Shown: positions 1-12,189 of the stretch, one piece after another | Layout of the letters: each line of letters begins with the position of its first letter | Position numbering within the stretch: position 1 is the first letter of the stretch | NCBI GenBank assembly: GCA_018389105.1 | Contig: JACATO010000648.1 | Span: 2,356,001 to 2,420,000, forward strand | Direction: 5' to 3' | Source of the DNA: Nautilus pompilius | Taxonomy: Eukaryota > Mollusca > Cephalopoda > Nautilida > Nautilidae | DNA: 64,000 nt | Notes under the pieces: generated by a model | Told to the model about the DNA's origin: nothing | What the model saw: only the letters and a program-made list of their open reading frames with translations | Databases searched by the model: none | Made by a program: the position numbers and the translations under genes

Positions 1-205
1 TTAGGAGATTGAGGATCTCATTAAGTACTTGGGAATCTTGTGAATAATGTGTTATGTATGTATTGGGGGGGAGATCAAGAGTACAATTTAATATCAATAA
101 ACAATGTTGATACAGAAGTCCTTATCTCTGCTGGTGTGAATTGATTCATCCAAGATCAATAATGATGTCTAGCTATGTAAAGCCTGTTTTAAAATCCATT
201 TTCAG

Positions 206-513
206 GTCTTTAGCCCATTATGACTGGAAATGCGTCACCTTGAGTCCAGCCAAGCCTCTCCTGACATTATCCAGAATTCACATAAATGCCAAGGACAAAA
301 AGCAGCTTTCCTTAGAAAAATTTTCTACCAAACATCTTCAACATTTGTCAGGTTTCTTCAACCTTCAGCCAGATTCCAGTGCGTATCACATTGTTAATTA
401 TTATCCTTTTATTCCTTAGTTATCTCCTCTTCCCAGACGTTGTCTATAAGCCTTACTTATGAGGGAAGAGGGTTGGTTGATGAGTAGACTTGCTGACACT
501 TATTTAAAATAAA
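206..513 (+). other. possible 3'-terminal exon, unrecognised
   Basis: A good splice acceptor (pyrimidine-rich, ending TTTTCAG at 205) is followed by an open frame to a TAG at 417-419 and then an AATAAA at 508-513. The frame codes about 71 residues and includes the stretches HYDWKCVTLSPAKPLLTL and FSTKHLQHLSGFFNLQP. The layout of acceptor, open frame, stop and poly(A) signal fits a last exon whose upstream exons lie outside the window. I do not recognise the protein and there is no second exon to test the phase, so this may be a chance open frame. Confidence 0.2.
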
Positions 514-859
514 AGTAGCTTCTCTGTTTGGTATCAAGGTTTTCCATGGCATTAATGGCTTTTGCCATGTTTCTTAGTGGACTGTTTTCCTCAGCAACCC
601 ATTTGCTACATGTCTCGATTTTTTTAAATGAACGGGTACTAATAGCCAGCCCCTTCGGTTGCAGACCGGACGGGAGGAGCTGCTACTGTACTATGACAAC
701 ATGTGGCATGGATGTCACTACTTTCGTCTTACATCCTCAACTAAGCTGCTTGAATGAGAGACACTTTTCACAGAAATGCGGCAGTCGTTTTTGGCTACAA
801 TGAAGGACTAAAACAAAACCCTGATAGTAGTAACCACCAATACTTCAGCCAAAAGGCCT

Positions 860-882
860 GAGAGAGAGAGAGAGAGAGAGAA
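860..882. repeat. (GA)n microsatellite
   Basis: About eleven uninterrupted GA dinucleotides, just upstream of the CpG-rich block. Confidence 0.9.
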
Positions 883-959
883 TCAATAGAGAGGTCTCGA
901 TAACGTGGTAGGCAAGAGAGTGGATGTGGATGTGGATGTGTCAGATGGAAGGGGAGGAT

Positions 960-1480
960 TCCAGGCAGATTAACTGAGAGATGGAGTTAATCGCCGATTG
1001 AGAGCAGATCGCGTGTACGGCGCCGCCAAGAACTTGGCAAGTGGAGGGTGACACCGGCCGCCTCGCGAGCGGGGTATTCAATCATCAGGTGCCCGTGGGA
1101 ACCTCTGCCAGTCCAGGAAATAAAATCGCGTGTGAACGGATGCCGGGATCAAAGGCGAGTCCGGCTAACAAGCCTGGCATGAGAATCGCGTTATTGGCGA
1201 CACGGTAGCACCGCGAACACCGGGCGCCTTTAAGTTAAGGGGCCCTCCCCCCGACAACCCTCTACCCGCCGCAATGAATTGTTGGATATCGTTGTCCGGG
1301 CAACGCCATGATGGCGGCGTCTGACGAGTTGGGACTATCGAACTATCAGTAATCAAATACCAATTACCAGGACTCGAGAATGTCGGACCGAGTAGCCGCC
1401 TGGTGAGGAGGAGGATGATGCTGCTGCTGGCTGGGGCAACCTCGTCTCTCGGGTGGTTATAGTATTGCTAACCTTTGACC
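960..1480. promoter_or_regulatory. CpG-rich block, possible promoter
   Basis: Base composition changes abruptly from AT-rich flanks to GC-rich DNA with many CpG dinucleotides. No TATA box is visible. A YY1-like CCATGATGGCGGC stretch lies at about 1306, and its ATG begins a short frame (MMAASDELGLSNY) ending near a weak donor-like GTAATC. Another start, MSDRVAA at about 1379, runs into a donor-like GTGAGG. Either could be a first coding exon; neither could be joined to a downstream exon in phase. The only other comparable CpG-rich block here is the NXT promoter near 60.8 kb, which supports a promoter reading. Confidence 0.4.
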
Positions 1481-1799
1481 TCGTCGTCTCCATCCGGAGA
1501 CCAGCCAGAGAACCAAGAGATAAATGTCGACGACAAAGTGCTGGAAACGTTCGACGCAGTTCTCTTACACTGTAGTTGTTATACGGATGTAGTGTACGTG
1601 CGAGACCATTGCCCACCTACCCATTCACAGATGCACCCAAGTCTCCAGATGGTTTTAGTAACGAAACGTTTGTCTTGGATGGATGGATGGACAGGTGTTG
1701 GTAATCGATGCCCCCAGAGTGAAAGCCAATAACCGATACGAGGATGTGCTTGGTGTGCCAAAGGAGCAGGAAATGTATCATGTCTACCCATACACTTAG
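1475..1799 (+). pseudogene. frameshifted coding-like remnant, unrecognised protein
   Basis: Three coding-like stretches follow one another on the plus strand in changing frames. The first includes NVDDKVLETFDAVLL. The second follows an acceptor-like CCCATTCACAG ending at 1630 and includes KSPDGFSNETFVLDG. The third, from 1692, includes VLVIDAPRVKANNRYEDVLG and ends at a TAG at 1797-1799. Between the second and third lies a GGAT tetranucleotide run (1679-1690), and an extra two units there would explain the frame change. This looks like the C-terminal end of a real protein damaged by repeat expansion, or a gene with an unresolved intron or assembly error. I do not recognise the family. Confidence 0.4.
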
Positions 1800-4589
1800 A
1801 AAAAAAAAAGGATCTGGCTAAACATTTAGAAGAATTCAGATGAATTCTCGTTAGTTACTGCCTCTGTTGTTTGGCTGTTTTGTGCGGTGATTTTCACACT
1901 GCTGACTGACTGCATTCTTAAACTTTTGCTCTCGAATTAAAACAGATTAAAGCAAAAGTTTTTTCCATTTACATTTTCTTTATAACTTGCTATGATTTTT
2001 GTTTCTTCCTTCTGAATCTGCCAAACTCGCATTATAAAAGCACCAGTACTTTTGTGGTTTCGACTTTTATTTTTCATGAGAATTTTATGATGTATTTTGC
2101 TAAGCTCATTTCCCTATCTAGTTTTTAATCTCCTCTGGATTACATTTTATCGGCTTGAGACACTTCAAGAAAGCTGCATTGCAGTCAGTCTAAGATTTGG
2201 CAGTGACTGTGTATCACAGAGAACTGGGGCCCCGTTGAAGACCGAACTGTTAACTACATTTGTCAGTAATACACCATGCATCATTAAAAAAATATTGTAT
2301 TGACAATGTGGAAAACTAAGCCTTCTTGTCAAAAAGTGGAGCTGGGATTTGCAAATTTTATCATGTAATTCATAACTGCCATACTTTTAAATTAAAAACC
2401 TTTTCTGCTATCTATTTTATCACACATCCTACAGGTATGTATGAATAAGGTGTAACTGTGATCAGCTTCCCAATACACAGGCTGCCTGTCCTCTTGTCTT
2501 TTTATCGCGCTTCCTGCCACCAATATACAACAAATTGTTCTGATAGATATTTTTCCATTCTATGGTGACCTTGCTTGAGCTATGATAGCTTCCTGTTTCC
2601 TTGTAACTACAAAACTAAATTAGTTCAAATCAAAATTTATGAATAAATTTTTTTTTTAAATTTAAGATAAATTCATGAACATTTTTGCAAAGTATAGCAA
2701 TAGAATAAAACATTGCTGAAACATAAATTGGGGGTTTCTTTTCAGGAAAACAAAACCTATATTTAAATTTATAAATTTTAAATTTGAATTCATCAGTTGT
2801 CACAGTAAACAATTTTGGTTCTGGAAAATATGGGTGCCAGCCATATATTTTTGATGGTGCCTGAGACTACATGAGGCAAGCAGTATGACTTGCCACTGTT
2901 ACCCTTAATGAAATAAAATATGATTTATGAAACAACACTTGGATTATCTACATTGCATTTTAAAAATTAAAAGGTAGAATAAAGAGGGAAATTGCCCCTT
3001 AACTATGGTTGTTCAACAAAAAAAAAGAACTATCATTACATTCGATGATTCAGTGTTGATGAATTGGTCGTACATAACACAGCTATGTTGATTGATTCTA
3101 AAGATCTCTCTAGTCAAATAATCAAAACCATTTATGAATAGTCCTGAGATATTTTTAACCAGTTTATGAAATTTGAATTGATTTTTTTTTTTTTCTGGTA
3201 AACAATTCGCAACAGCTCATGAAATAATTTACAGATGCATTTTCAGCTTGCACAAAAAAATAAAATAAAAAATGCTGGAATAAATTTTAAAGCTAATGTT
3301 CAATATCTTTTAAAAATAATTTTCCTGAATTGGTATTTACTTTCAGAAATGAAAGATTACTGGAATATTACAGTGAGATATACTGATTTCCCCACTGCCT
3401 CAGATCAACAAACAACAACTACTCTAAAGTTCACAGTTCTGCACTCTTGCCACACAGCACATCCACCAAACGATTCCTTAACACATCTTCTCTTGACACC
3501 ATATTGCAGAGGGAAACAAATAAGATGGATTAATCTAGTCAGGAGTTCAAACACAAAGTTTAGCTTTGCCACAAATATTATTGACAAACATGAAAAAAGA
3601 TAACATCAAAAACCAATAACAAATTATTTCAACAGTTAAATCATGTCTGCACAACTCCATTACCAGATTAATTACACATTTCCACTCCTGAATAACCAGA
3701 GAGCAAGCATTTTTTTTCCCATTTTAATTTAAATACAATTTAAGAAAAGTTTTTCCAATCAGCTACAAAGTCAATAAACTGTTTCATTACACACACACAC
3801 ATATATATACATATATATATATGTGTGTGTGTGTGTATTAATGTGTGTCTTTACCACCACATGCCAGTGCTTTAACAAAGAGACTTTCCCTGATAGAAAC
3901 AGAAAGGCAACTCATGGGTACAGAAAGTGCATTACAAAGAGATGAGTGCTGTTTGTGTTATTGGAACATTATAGGTGAAATACATAGCAAGAGTTATATC
4001 TCATCAGTTTACCGTGAGACATTTGAGAGACTTTTCTCTGTCGAAGATGCAGAAAGTTAAAACTTTTAATGTCACATCTGAATAATGCAATAGGAATAAG
4101 AACAAATGAACATATACCAATTTTTTTAAAAAAATACACTAGATAGACAAAATCCACACTGTTTCAGTACACTTAGAATAAGCAAGATTCTTTGAACATT
4201 TGCCCTACATTGCAGGAAAAACAAACAATAAATACTGAATTAGTTTCAGTCATATTCTGATGTTTGAAAAACTAATACATCGTGCTTTTATCACCAACAG
4301 CTTGTTATTCAAACTACTCATTGTTTATATTTTTATATTTTAGTGCAGTATTAATTCTACTCTTAGAGCCAGAATAGTGGGTAGAAGTGTTTTTGTGTAA
4401 TTCACACACAAAAAAAATTCTTTGAGTCACATATTATTTGAATACTGCATTATTTTTTAAAAAATAGATTTATTGCATTTCATTTAACTGTAACTTATGT
4501 TATGCAGGATAAGGAAGCAGATTAATAGAGAAAATAGGCTTGCTTGCAGGCCATAGTAGCAGATTAGCATGACACAGTGTCCTTGATGG
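1800..4589. other. AT-rich non-coding stretch
   Basis: No gene supported. It holds A/T homopolymers and the palindromic dinucleotide repeat listed separately. Short open frames here have no splice signals or recognisable motifs. Confidence 0.6.
3789..3836. repeat. (AC)n(AT)n(GT)n palindromic microsatellite
   Basis: An AC run passes through an AT run into a GT run, so the two ends are reverse complements and the whole tract can fold into one hairpin. Confidence 0.9.
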
Positions 4590-4815
4590 TCATGGCAGAG
4601 GGTTAATGTAACACACAGTGTAGCAGGAGTTTGGTTTTTGTTCATTCCGGGTCATGCTTTGGTGTGGATTCCCTTTGTACCAGACAGTTCTGTGAGGATA
4701 ATCTTTGGAGACTCCAGTTTTCTTCCACATTTGATCAAAACAGTTTTGGTAGGTTCTTTCATTTAAGCCAGCCATAGCTTCTTCCAGTGCCACACAATCC
4801 CTAAGAGTAAGTTAC
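4590..4815 (-). pseudogene. possible Tigger/Jerky-type transposase C-terminal fragment
   Basis: On the minus strand an open frame of about 70 residues contains TLRDCVALEEAMAGLNER followed by TYQNCFDQMWKK. Pogo/Tigger/Jerky transposases often end with a similar segment: a D-[AC]-[IV] helix, an alanine-rich helix, then NCW.K. Two in-frame stops lie just upstream, and beyond them is a short coding-like stretch (MAPMMRQAQIATVEEASSHV), which suggests a decayed longer frame. The assignment rests on this short pattern only, without visible DDE residues. A Tigger-like non-autonomous element lies 1.5 kb downstream. Confidence 0.3.
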
Positions 4816-6362
4816 TCAACTTTCAGAACTTTTTAATGGAAGTTGATGGTGATCATGGCCAGAATTGAAAGCATTGTCTCTGGAGAGAGCTGGGTGGATT
4901 CTGTATCTTCCAGTTAGTCAGCAACAGACAATAACCAGGCTTTGGAACTGATATATGTTATAATTCTGAACTTCCATAGATCCAGGACATTTCCACGTGA
5001 CTGGAAGCTTCCTCTACAGTTGCAATTTGAGCCTGCCTCATCATTGGAGCCATAATCTGCAGAAAAACTGGAAATGGAATGCGTATTTCATATTTTATTA
5101 AATGAGATATTCCATTAAGCTCAACTGCATATTCTTGGAGTTTTTTCTTAGAAACAAGGGAGACTACTAGCTAACTAATGGTGAGGCTTATGAATTTAAC
5201 CAGTATTCAAAATGGGTGTAGAGTTCTCTTAAAGTCTTCTGATTATTTTAGCCAGATTTCTTAGCAAACATGAGCATGCATAGTCATTCTCCTGAGTTCA
5301 TTAGGCACACCAGAAATTCCACCCCCCCCCAAGCCTTTGGAAAGTTTAGTACAATTACAACATATGTAAACGAACACGCGGTCACTAGGACAATATGGCT
5401 TCTCTCCTTTTTCACAGAATACATTAAATAAATCTAAATGAATCTGTGTCGTCGCCCTCACCCTGTAACCTTTAACACTAATTAATCTTTCATAAAGCAA
5501 TAAATAAATACAATTATGTGGTTCATCAAAATTATCATTTATTTCAAAGCAAAAGCTTATTTTCTAAGATTGGAAGAATTTCGGTGTGAGTTCATCAAAT
5601 CTAGAAAACATTTCTTTTTTTTAAAAAAAAAAAAATAATTGATTAATGAATGCTGAATCTGAACAACTCCTCAATTTTGATTTGGTATGCACAGATGGTA
5701 ACCCCTGAGTAATTTTTTAGGCCAGATTGGAGAAAGATTTATGGAGTGAAGTTCAAAAGCTGCGGGCTGAGGTTCAAAGGCTGCTTAAGAAAAAACAAGT
5801 GATAAGCTAATTTCTGTTTCTTGAAAAGTTAACAACCCCAAACACTGGGTGAATATCCTTAATATCACAGGAATATTTTTGTTTCTTTTGTTTATTCAGA
5901 AACAGCCAACTGTGTCATCTCAAAGTTGGGCGTGAAAAGACTTTACAGAGTTTACTAGACTATGATAGTCAGCAAGGATCAGGTATACCTGCCATTCTTT
6001 TGCTGATCCTGGATAGCACTTATAAGTGTAGCACGTAGATGATGGGAAATCCTGGAGCAGTTGTCATCAGACAAGGGGAAAAACTTGTGTTGGGGAGTCA
6101 CACAGTAAACAGTGTATGCCGCAGAAGTGTCTGATGCATGTTGGTTTCTGAAACCTGTTGTAATTTTTCTGATTGGAGGAAACGAGAAAGTTGACCAGAG
6201 TAAACAGAACAGTTGATGAGAAAGGGAGAGAAAGGTTGTTGGCCTATGATGCTAATGGTGGCCCACAAGTTAATTGCTTGTACATTCTAATATCTACATT
6301 TAAAGTTGGTGTACAAAATATGCAAACAGTAAATTCTAATTCTAGACACAGCTTTTACACTA
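4816..6362. other. non-coding stretch
   Basis: AT-rich sequence with a C9-10 run near 5322. No gene, RNA or repeat family that I can support. Confidence 0.55.
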
Positions 6363-6846
6363 CAAGTTGAGAATCCCTTATCCAGAATCCTTGTGGCCCA
6401 ACCAAATTCCGGAATATAAATATACTGGCATAATCTGGTAGCTAACCCACTGGGGACTGGACACAAGTTCATTTACAACAACATAACTGCACATGGATAC
6501 ATACAGCCTACAGGTAGTTTTATGCAATATTTTAAAATCATTTTGCGCATGAAACCATAAGAAAAAGATGTACATTTAACCATCAGAAAGGTAAGCTATC
6601 ACCATGGTAGACCTACCGGTACCGTAGGGGTGTCTTCAGGCCTTTTCAACATTTTCAAAGTACCTTCACACCAACAGCAAAGCACAAAAATCGCGGCGAG
6701 TTATGCGTGTACGTCAAGCGTGTCGGGACCCACGCATCGCCCAGGAACCTACTGAAATTTCCCCACTGACGGCACTCGCCAAAAATACTTCGGATTTTGG
6801 AGCTTTTCGGGTTTTCAGAAACTTCGGATGAGGGACTCTCCATCTG
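6363..6846. mobile_element. Tigger-like (pogo superfamily) non-autonomous DNA transposon
   Basis: The left end (CAAGTTGAGAATCCCTTATCC) and the reverse complement of the right end (CAGATGGAGAGTCCCTCATCC) match at most positions, giving imperfect terminal inverted repeats over a 484-bp element. Both arms are followed by TTCCGGAA/TTTCGG-like stretches. A TA precedes the left end; the expected TA at the right is altered. From memory, mammalian Tigger-type repeats with termini close to GTTGAGTATCCCTTATCC share both the ends and internal phrases such as TGCAATATTTTAAAAT and CCATCAGAAAG. No transposase is encoded. Confidence 0.7.
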
Positions 6847-7898
6847 CAGTATTACCATGCCACATGCTCCCTGACTGCCAACTCTGATAACTCGTTCTCT
6901 CATAACATTCAAATGAAATTCGGATGGAAAAAGAATCACCAAAATTGTATCTAGCTGAAATTAATTTGAATGTCCCTAGTACATACAATTTGTTAATGGA
7001 TGTTGTCCATATAATTCTACCAAAGAATTAAATTTAACGATTATAAGGATAATTCAAAGGTATTAAAACTTAGTTTTATTTAAATGTTCATTATTACAAG
7101 GTGAATTTGTGTTTCATGTTGTTTCTGATGGTGGACAGATCAATCTAATGCAAATAAATGTGAATTTAAAGTTGGAGGGATTTCAAAAGTTTGTTTACTG
7201 CATCAGAATAAGGAAAATTTCAAAGTTATCAATTTCGAAGTGTTGCAACTTTGAAATGCATTTACATAATGAGATGTTGCTTCTCTTCAGGTGATTCTAA
7301 GCTAACTGCTCCCATATGAGATTCCATCACAATAATGATGAAGGTCATTGGCAAATGCTGAGCCTCCCGCTTTCCAAACTGGCTTCCAACTCTTTCTGGC
7401 TGCTTGGTGAGGACCCACTGGGAGTTCCTCTTTCACACGCATTTGATGCTGAGCTCTTTTGTATAGAGAAGGGGGGCATTTTTTCCTGCGAAGAGAAGCA
7501 TTCTTTATACTTCACAGCTGGCTCACTTTCCAAAATGGGAAGCAATTGTTTTGTCTCCACTCCAGACTTTTAGTTACTGTATATATATATATTAAACAAA
7601 CTAGAAACAATTACAGATGATCTGTGCTGAGGACTGAAAAAACCACACACACACACACGTCAAGCTGCTGGAGAATGTGGGCACCTTCTCCACTTTCCTC
7701 AAACAACTTTTAACCCTGCTCGGTAACTGGAACACCAGTGACTAATGAAGGAAACTGATCTTTTTTTCCCATAATTCAACAAAGTCACCTACCTCCCTCA
7801 ATAGTTTACCCTCCATACATAGAATATATTTACTGCAAACAATGAAAAAATGTTGCATAAATCTGTGAAGTCTTTTATATTTGCTGTGTATACTCCTC
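6847..7898. other. non-coding stretch
   Basis: Includes a 258-bp open frame on each strand around 7316-7573 with no recognisable motif or splice signals, and short TA and CA repeats. No feature supported. Confidence 0.5.
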
Positions 7899-7969
7899 GT
7901 TAATTATATATATATATATATGGCATGCATGCAGCATCTTGTGAAAGTCCGCAGAACTACTTATTTTTG

Positions 7970-8021
<52 letters not shown>

Positions 8022-8078
8022 TATATATATATGGCATGCATGCAGCATCTTGTGAAAGTCCGCAGAACTACTTATTTT
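7899..8078 (+). repeat. tandem duplication with variable (TA)n
   Basis: The unit GTTAATTA-(TA)n-GGCATGCATGC, followed by CAGCATCTTGTGAAAGTCCG and then CAGAACTACTTATTTT, occurs twice in direct orientation (7899-7968 and 7969-8078). The unique part of about 48 bp is identical; only the TA tract differs, being much longer in the second copy. Confidence 0.9.
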
Positions 8079-11000
8079 ATTCAAAGATAAGGACCGAACT
8101 GTTGCAGCACTGAACAAAAGCCAATACAGTAACAAACTTTTCACCTGGCAGCAAAACCACAAAGGTGAGTTACTTGACTAAGAAGAACAGTTTAACTCTG
8201 CAAGCAAGACTTAGGCCCCCTTCAGTCATTAACAAATTGTCTCTGAGGGAGAAGTTGCATTATTATTTGGTGCAGGATGATGAACAATGCTGAACTTTGA
8301 AATCAGATGTTTGCTTAAGTCCACAGGAATCCTATTGGCCAGCTCCCTAGCACCCTCTCCTTATCCGCATGGGTTTATCATAAACAGCAAAAACTAACAT
8401 CCAAACAGTGCTGAAGCCCTTCGATGGGTTAGTGAAGTTTCCAGAAGTAAACCTCTTAAGTCTAAAGTTTTTTTGTTTGTTTTTTTTTTAACATAAAAAT
8501 AAAACTTAATAATTTTGTAAAAGAAAAAAGAACAACAAAGATGTTATATAAATTTGTGGAACTTTGTTTAGCTTCCATTCATTTGTTCCATTCAGTTTGG
8601 TGTTTCAAATAGTTTTATTTAAGCCCAAGGAAAATACAATGGTTCTGCAACGGAACAAACCAGATCACTGTCCTAAACCAAACAGTTTCACCACTACTTA
8701 GGACGCATCCTAAACAAATATATCCACCAAGGAAACGTGGCTTTTACCTCATCTAACAGCTCTGAGTAGTCTCTATGGTGACAGATATCAAAACAATTAG
8801 GGCCCCAAATGATTTCTCTCTATTTCTCTAACTCTGCAGTGAGTTCAATGCTTCAGCTGATAGAATCTCTCATCAAATTGTAATAACAGTATTCCACTCA
8901 ACCCCGGCATGAAAGATAATTGAGGTGAAAATCTCTGGAGGTTACTTCATTATCTAAAAACGTAAACACAATAGTTTCACAAAGTCTGGGTTCACTGGAG
9001 AGTTAAGAAACCAAGCAAAAATATTAGTGAGAGAATTCAAACCTGTCAAATTATATTAAGATGTATAGGAGGCAGCCGTGTTGTTGGTGCATAAGGCTGA
9101 CCAGCATGCCTTTGTTTTAACCCCTGTGCCTATTACAACAGATAAGGGGAGAGAAACAACCTGCCAATTTATGTTAGTCTAATTGTTGTAAAGGGAAGAA
9201 AAAAAAAACTGAGATATGAAGAGGGGGGAAGAATAATCTGGGTAATACCTGCTGTCGGATTATTACTAGAAATTTCTTTATTTGCTTTTCAGCTCTTTCT
9301 GGAGGAGAGCAGCATAGGGACTCAGCTCTTAAGATGGTGGTGATGGTGGTGATGGTATGGTCTGTTCAGACTCGCTGCATTCCACCAGTGATGCTGTGGA
9401 AATAACAGCCTTTCTATCCATGGGTGGAGGGGGTGGGATATACAGTCATTGTGTGACTGGAGAGAAAACCAGTGAGTGAGTGACAGGTTGGCCCAGCCCC
9501 TCACCTGAAAAGCAAGAACTAAATGCTAAAACAAGTGCAGCAGTTGGCGGCTGCCGAAATGTGGGAACCATTGAAAGGGCTGAATAAAATGTTTATTACT
9601 AGGTAAAAATATGATGAAGTGATTAATATAAAAAAAAATAAACAGAAATGCTGCTGCTGCTGCTGCTTCTCTCCCCATACCTCATCTGTGACTGTCTAAA
9701 TCCTTTGGGTAAAAGGGTTTCCTAAAAGGAATATCAGTAGTAGGAAAATTATATAAATATGTGGAATTAAAATTTCTATAAAAATAAGTATAGAGAAAAG
9801 TTTGTTTTTTTTTTTTTTTCTTTTCTGAATCTACTATATTCTTTTCTTAAAGGGTTTGGCCTATAACAGAAAGGAAATAATAATAAGATGAATATTTTTT
9901 TAAAGCAGTACCCAACCATTTCTCTATAACAGAGGTCCTGATTTACTACCTGCGCTGCAAAACGCCCCGATCTGATTAGCACTGTTGTGTCGAGATACCC
10001 TCATTTTAAAACAGGGTTTATACTGAGTCTGAAGCAAATTTTGCATAACTCGAATAATTAAGAAACAGTTTTTCACAGTACCGTGCTGGAAAAAGTTAAT
10101 TGTACTTAACGTTGCCCACAACCATTTCCTTCTTGATGGTTCTTTTATTTCAGCATAGTACAGTACTCCGTTTGCGCAGCCTGTCTGTGATGGGTTTTAG
10201 CCGAGTTGTGCAGGTGCTGCACGGTTGTGTCGCCTTTCGTAGATTTGTGAGAATACCTCCTTAAATATCAGCGGATAGCAATCTCTTCCAGATGCCCGAC
10301 TCTCCTGCTTCAGTATCTAAAACAAACAAGGTTATTATAAATCTCTACTTAGTGGTTTGCTATGATAATGATAAAAGTGAACAAGTTAATCTTTATTTTA
10401 AAAAAATGGGAAGGGGGGGCTGGTGGTCTAAGCTTAGCTACTTTAAGAATCTTACCACCAAACAACATGGCATCAATTATTTTCTTATTGGGTGGCTGAT
10501 GACTAGGTGCAATGACAAACGGCCAAGGTTTGATTTCTATTAGAGACCAATGTGGTTTGACAAACTCACTATATTACACTTTTTCTTCCTGTTCTTCTGA
10601 ATTGGTCTATTGGCAGAGTTTTTCCACAGCTCAGCAGGGCGGTTCTTTTGTGGAGACCTTCCCTTACTTGCCAGTGATAACTGCGGTGTTAATCAATCCC
10701 ATCAGGTATTTTTAAAGTTGCGAACAACAGTGGACAAGATAGATTCCTTCATTACATATATTATATATATATATATATCTTCATCTTATTTGTAAAAATT
10801 ATATTAATTTTATGCATAGCTAACTAGGAGCAGTTTGAATTTATATATACCTGAATATGTTGGCCTGCCCAGGTCATTCACAGAGAAATGTCTGTGCCTC
10901 AGATAAAATAACCAAGAGGTCAATATTTGTGACCTTTCCCATTTTGCAACTACTAATAAACATTGTTTTTCTATTTTGGCCATGTTCCTCCATTTCAAGA

Positions 11001-11560
11001 AATAATTAATAAAGCTTTCTAATAATATTTGCCCTCAAAATTTTGTTTATGTGTCTGCTCCACTAAGGGACCTGTTTTAGCAAATTATTTGCCCTTTCAA
11101 TATGAAGCCCTAGCTACCAGATAAGTCACACAGTTCACTCAGCAAGATGTTGATATTTTAAGGTCAAACACATCAATCAAACAGCGTGAATTATTTACGA
11201 GCAAGTTTGCCTGCATTTGCCAAGTTTTAAGAATTCTCTTACTTGGCCTTGCAGCCATGTCCGGCTGTAAAGTCCCATATCCACCAATCAGTGAAGTCCA
11301 TCTCTACATGGCATTTGTTATTATAGATGGTGTTCACGCTAAACCACAGTAGAACTTCAGTTAAGATTTTAAAACTAAAAAAAAATTAATAATTTTTCCT
11401 TAACTAATTTAAATGTTTCACAAGTATACTTCTTTTAAGGAGGGGGGTATATAGTTTTGTTAAACTGATTTTATCAGTTATTTTTGGTAGTTTTTATTGA
11501 CAGTGTTCACTCTAAGCACTAGTCTAGTTCTGGTTCTTATTCAAAGCAGCAGGATGCCAT
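8079..11560. other. non-coding stretch
   Basis: AT-rich DNA with small repeats, including CTG units near 9650 and a GGT/GAT tract near 9332. A more CpG-containing part at 9940-10260 with a TACAGTACTCCG stretch could be an old DNA-transposon fragment, but I could not define its ends. No gene supported. Confidence 0.5.
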
Positions 11561-11579
11561 AATGACTTTTACAAGGCTC

Positions 11580-11581
<2 letters not shown>

Positions 11582-11620
<39 letters not shown>

Positions 11621-11663
11621 AGAGAGAGAGAGATGGAGAGAGATGGAGAGAGAGAGAGAGAGA
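11582..11663. repeat. (GA)n microsatellite with GATGGA interruptions
   Basis: About 80 bp of GA repeats interrupted three times by ATGG. It accounts for the arginine/glutamate-rich open frame that crosses it. Confidence 0.95.
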
Positions 11664-11815
11664 ATGTCTATCAATTTGATTTTACCAGCAGCCAATGTCA
11701 AATGTCAACAATTTATCCCATACATTTATTATTGGCATCTTCTTCTAACATCTATTCATGATAGATTCTCTACTAATTCATCGTCATCACCTCTAGTAAT
11801 GCTAATTGAAGCAAA

Positions 11816-12189
11816 CCTAAAGACAGGGCCGTCTTATCGCATGGGCATGGGCACACTGGGCAGTTGCCCGGGGGCCCCGCGATTTTAGGGGCCTCAAAAT
11901 TTAATTTGAGAAATAAAAATTAAGGTTTACCATATTTGCTGGCGTATAAGACACACACCGGGGAGCATTCATTTTCCAGGATGAAACTTACAAAGAATCA
12001 TCTTCGCAATGCAATGGAAAAAGCGGTTGAATTTGCTTTCCCTCATGTGCATTGAAAGCGACATCCTTTCCTGCAATGAAATGCTGCAAATTTCCCAGTT
12101 GAAAAACTTAATTTTAATGTGTTGAGGGGCCCCAATACATTGCTTTGCCCAGGGGCCTCAAATATTCTTGAGACAGCCCTGCCTAAAGA
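11816..12189. mobile_element. hAT-superfamily MITE with 8-bp target site duplication
   Basis: The element is 358 bp (11824-12181). It starts CAGGGCCGTCTTA, and the reverse complement of its end reads CAGGGCTGTCTCA. It is flanked on both sides by the identical octamer CCTAAAGA (11816-11823 and 12182-12189). CAG-G terminal repeats plus an 8-bp duplication are the hallmark of hAT transposons. Subterminal GGGGCCCC/GGGGCCTC blocks are repeated in inverse orientation. No transposase frame is present, so it was mobilised in trans. The perfect duplication suggests a fairly recent insertion. Confidence 0.93.

Noticed and set aside
11562..11888. Arginine/glutamate-rich 108-codon frame
   Set aside because: Translation of a GA microsatellite running into the hAT MITE.
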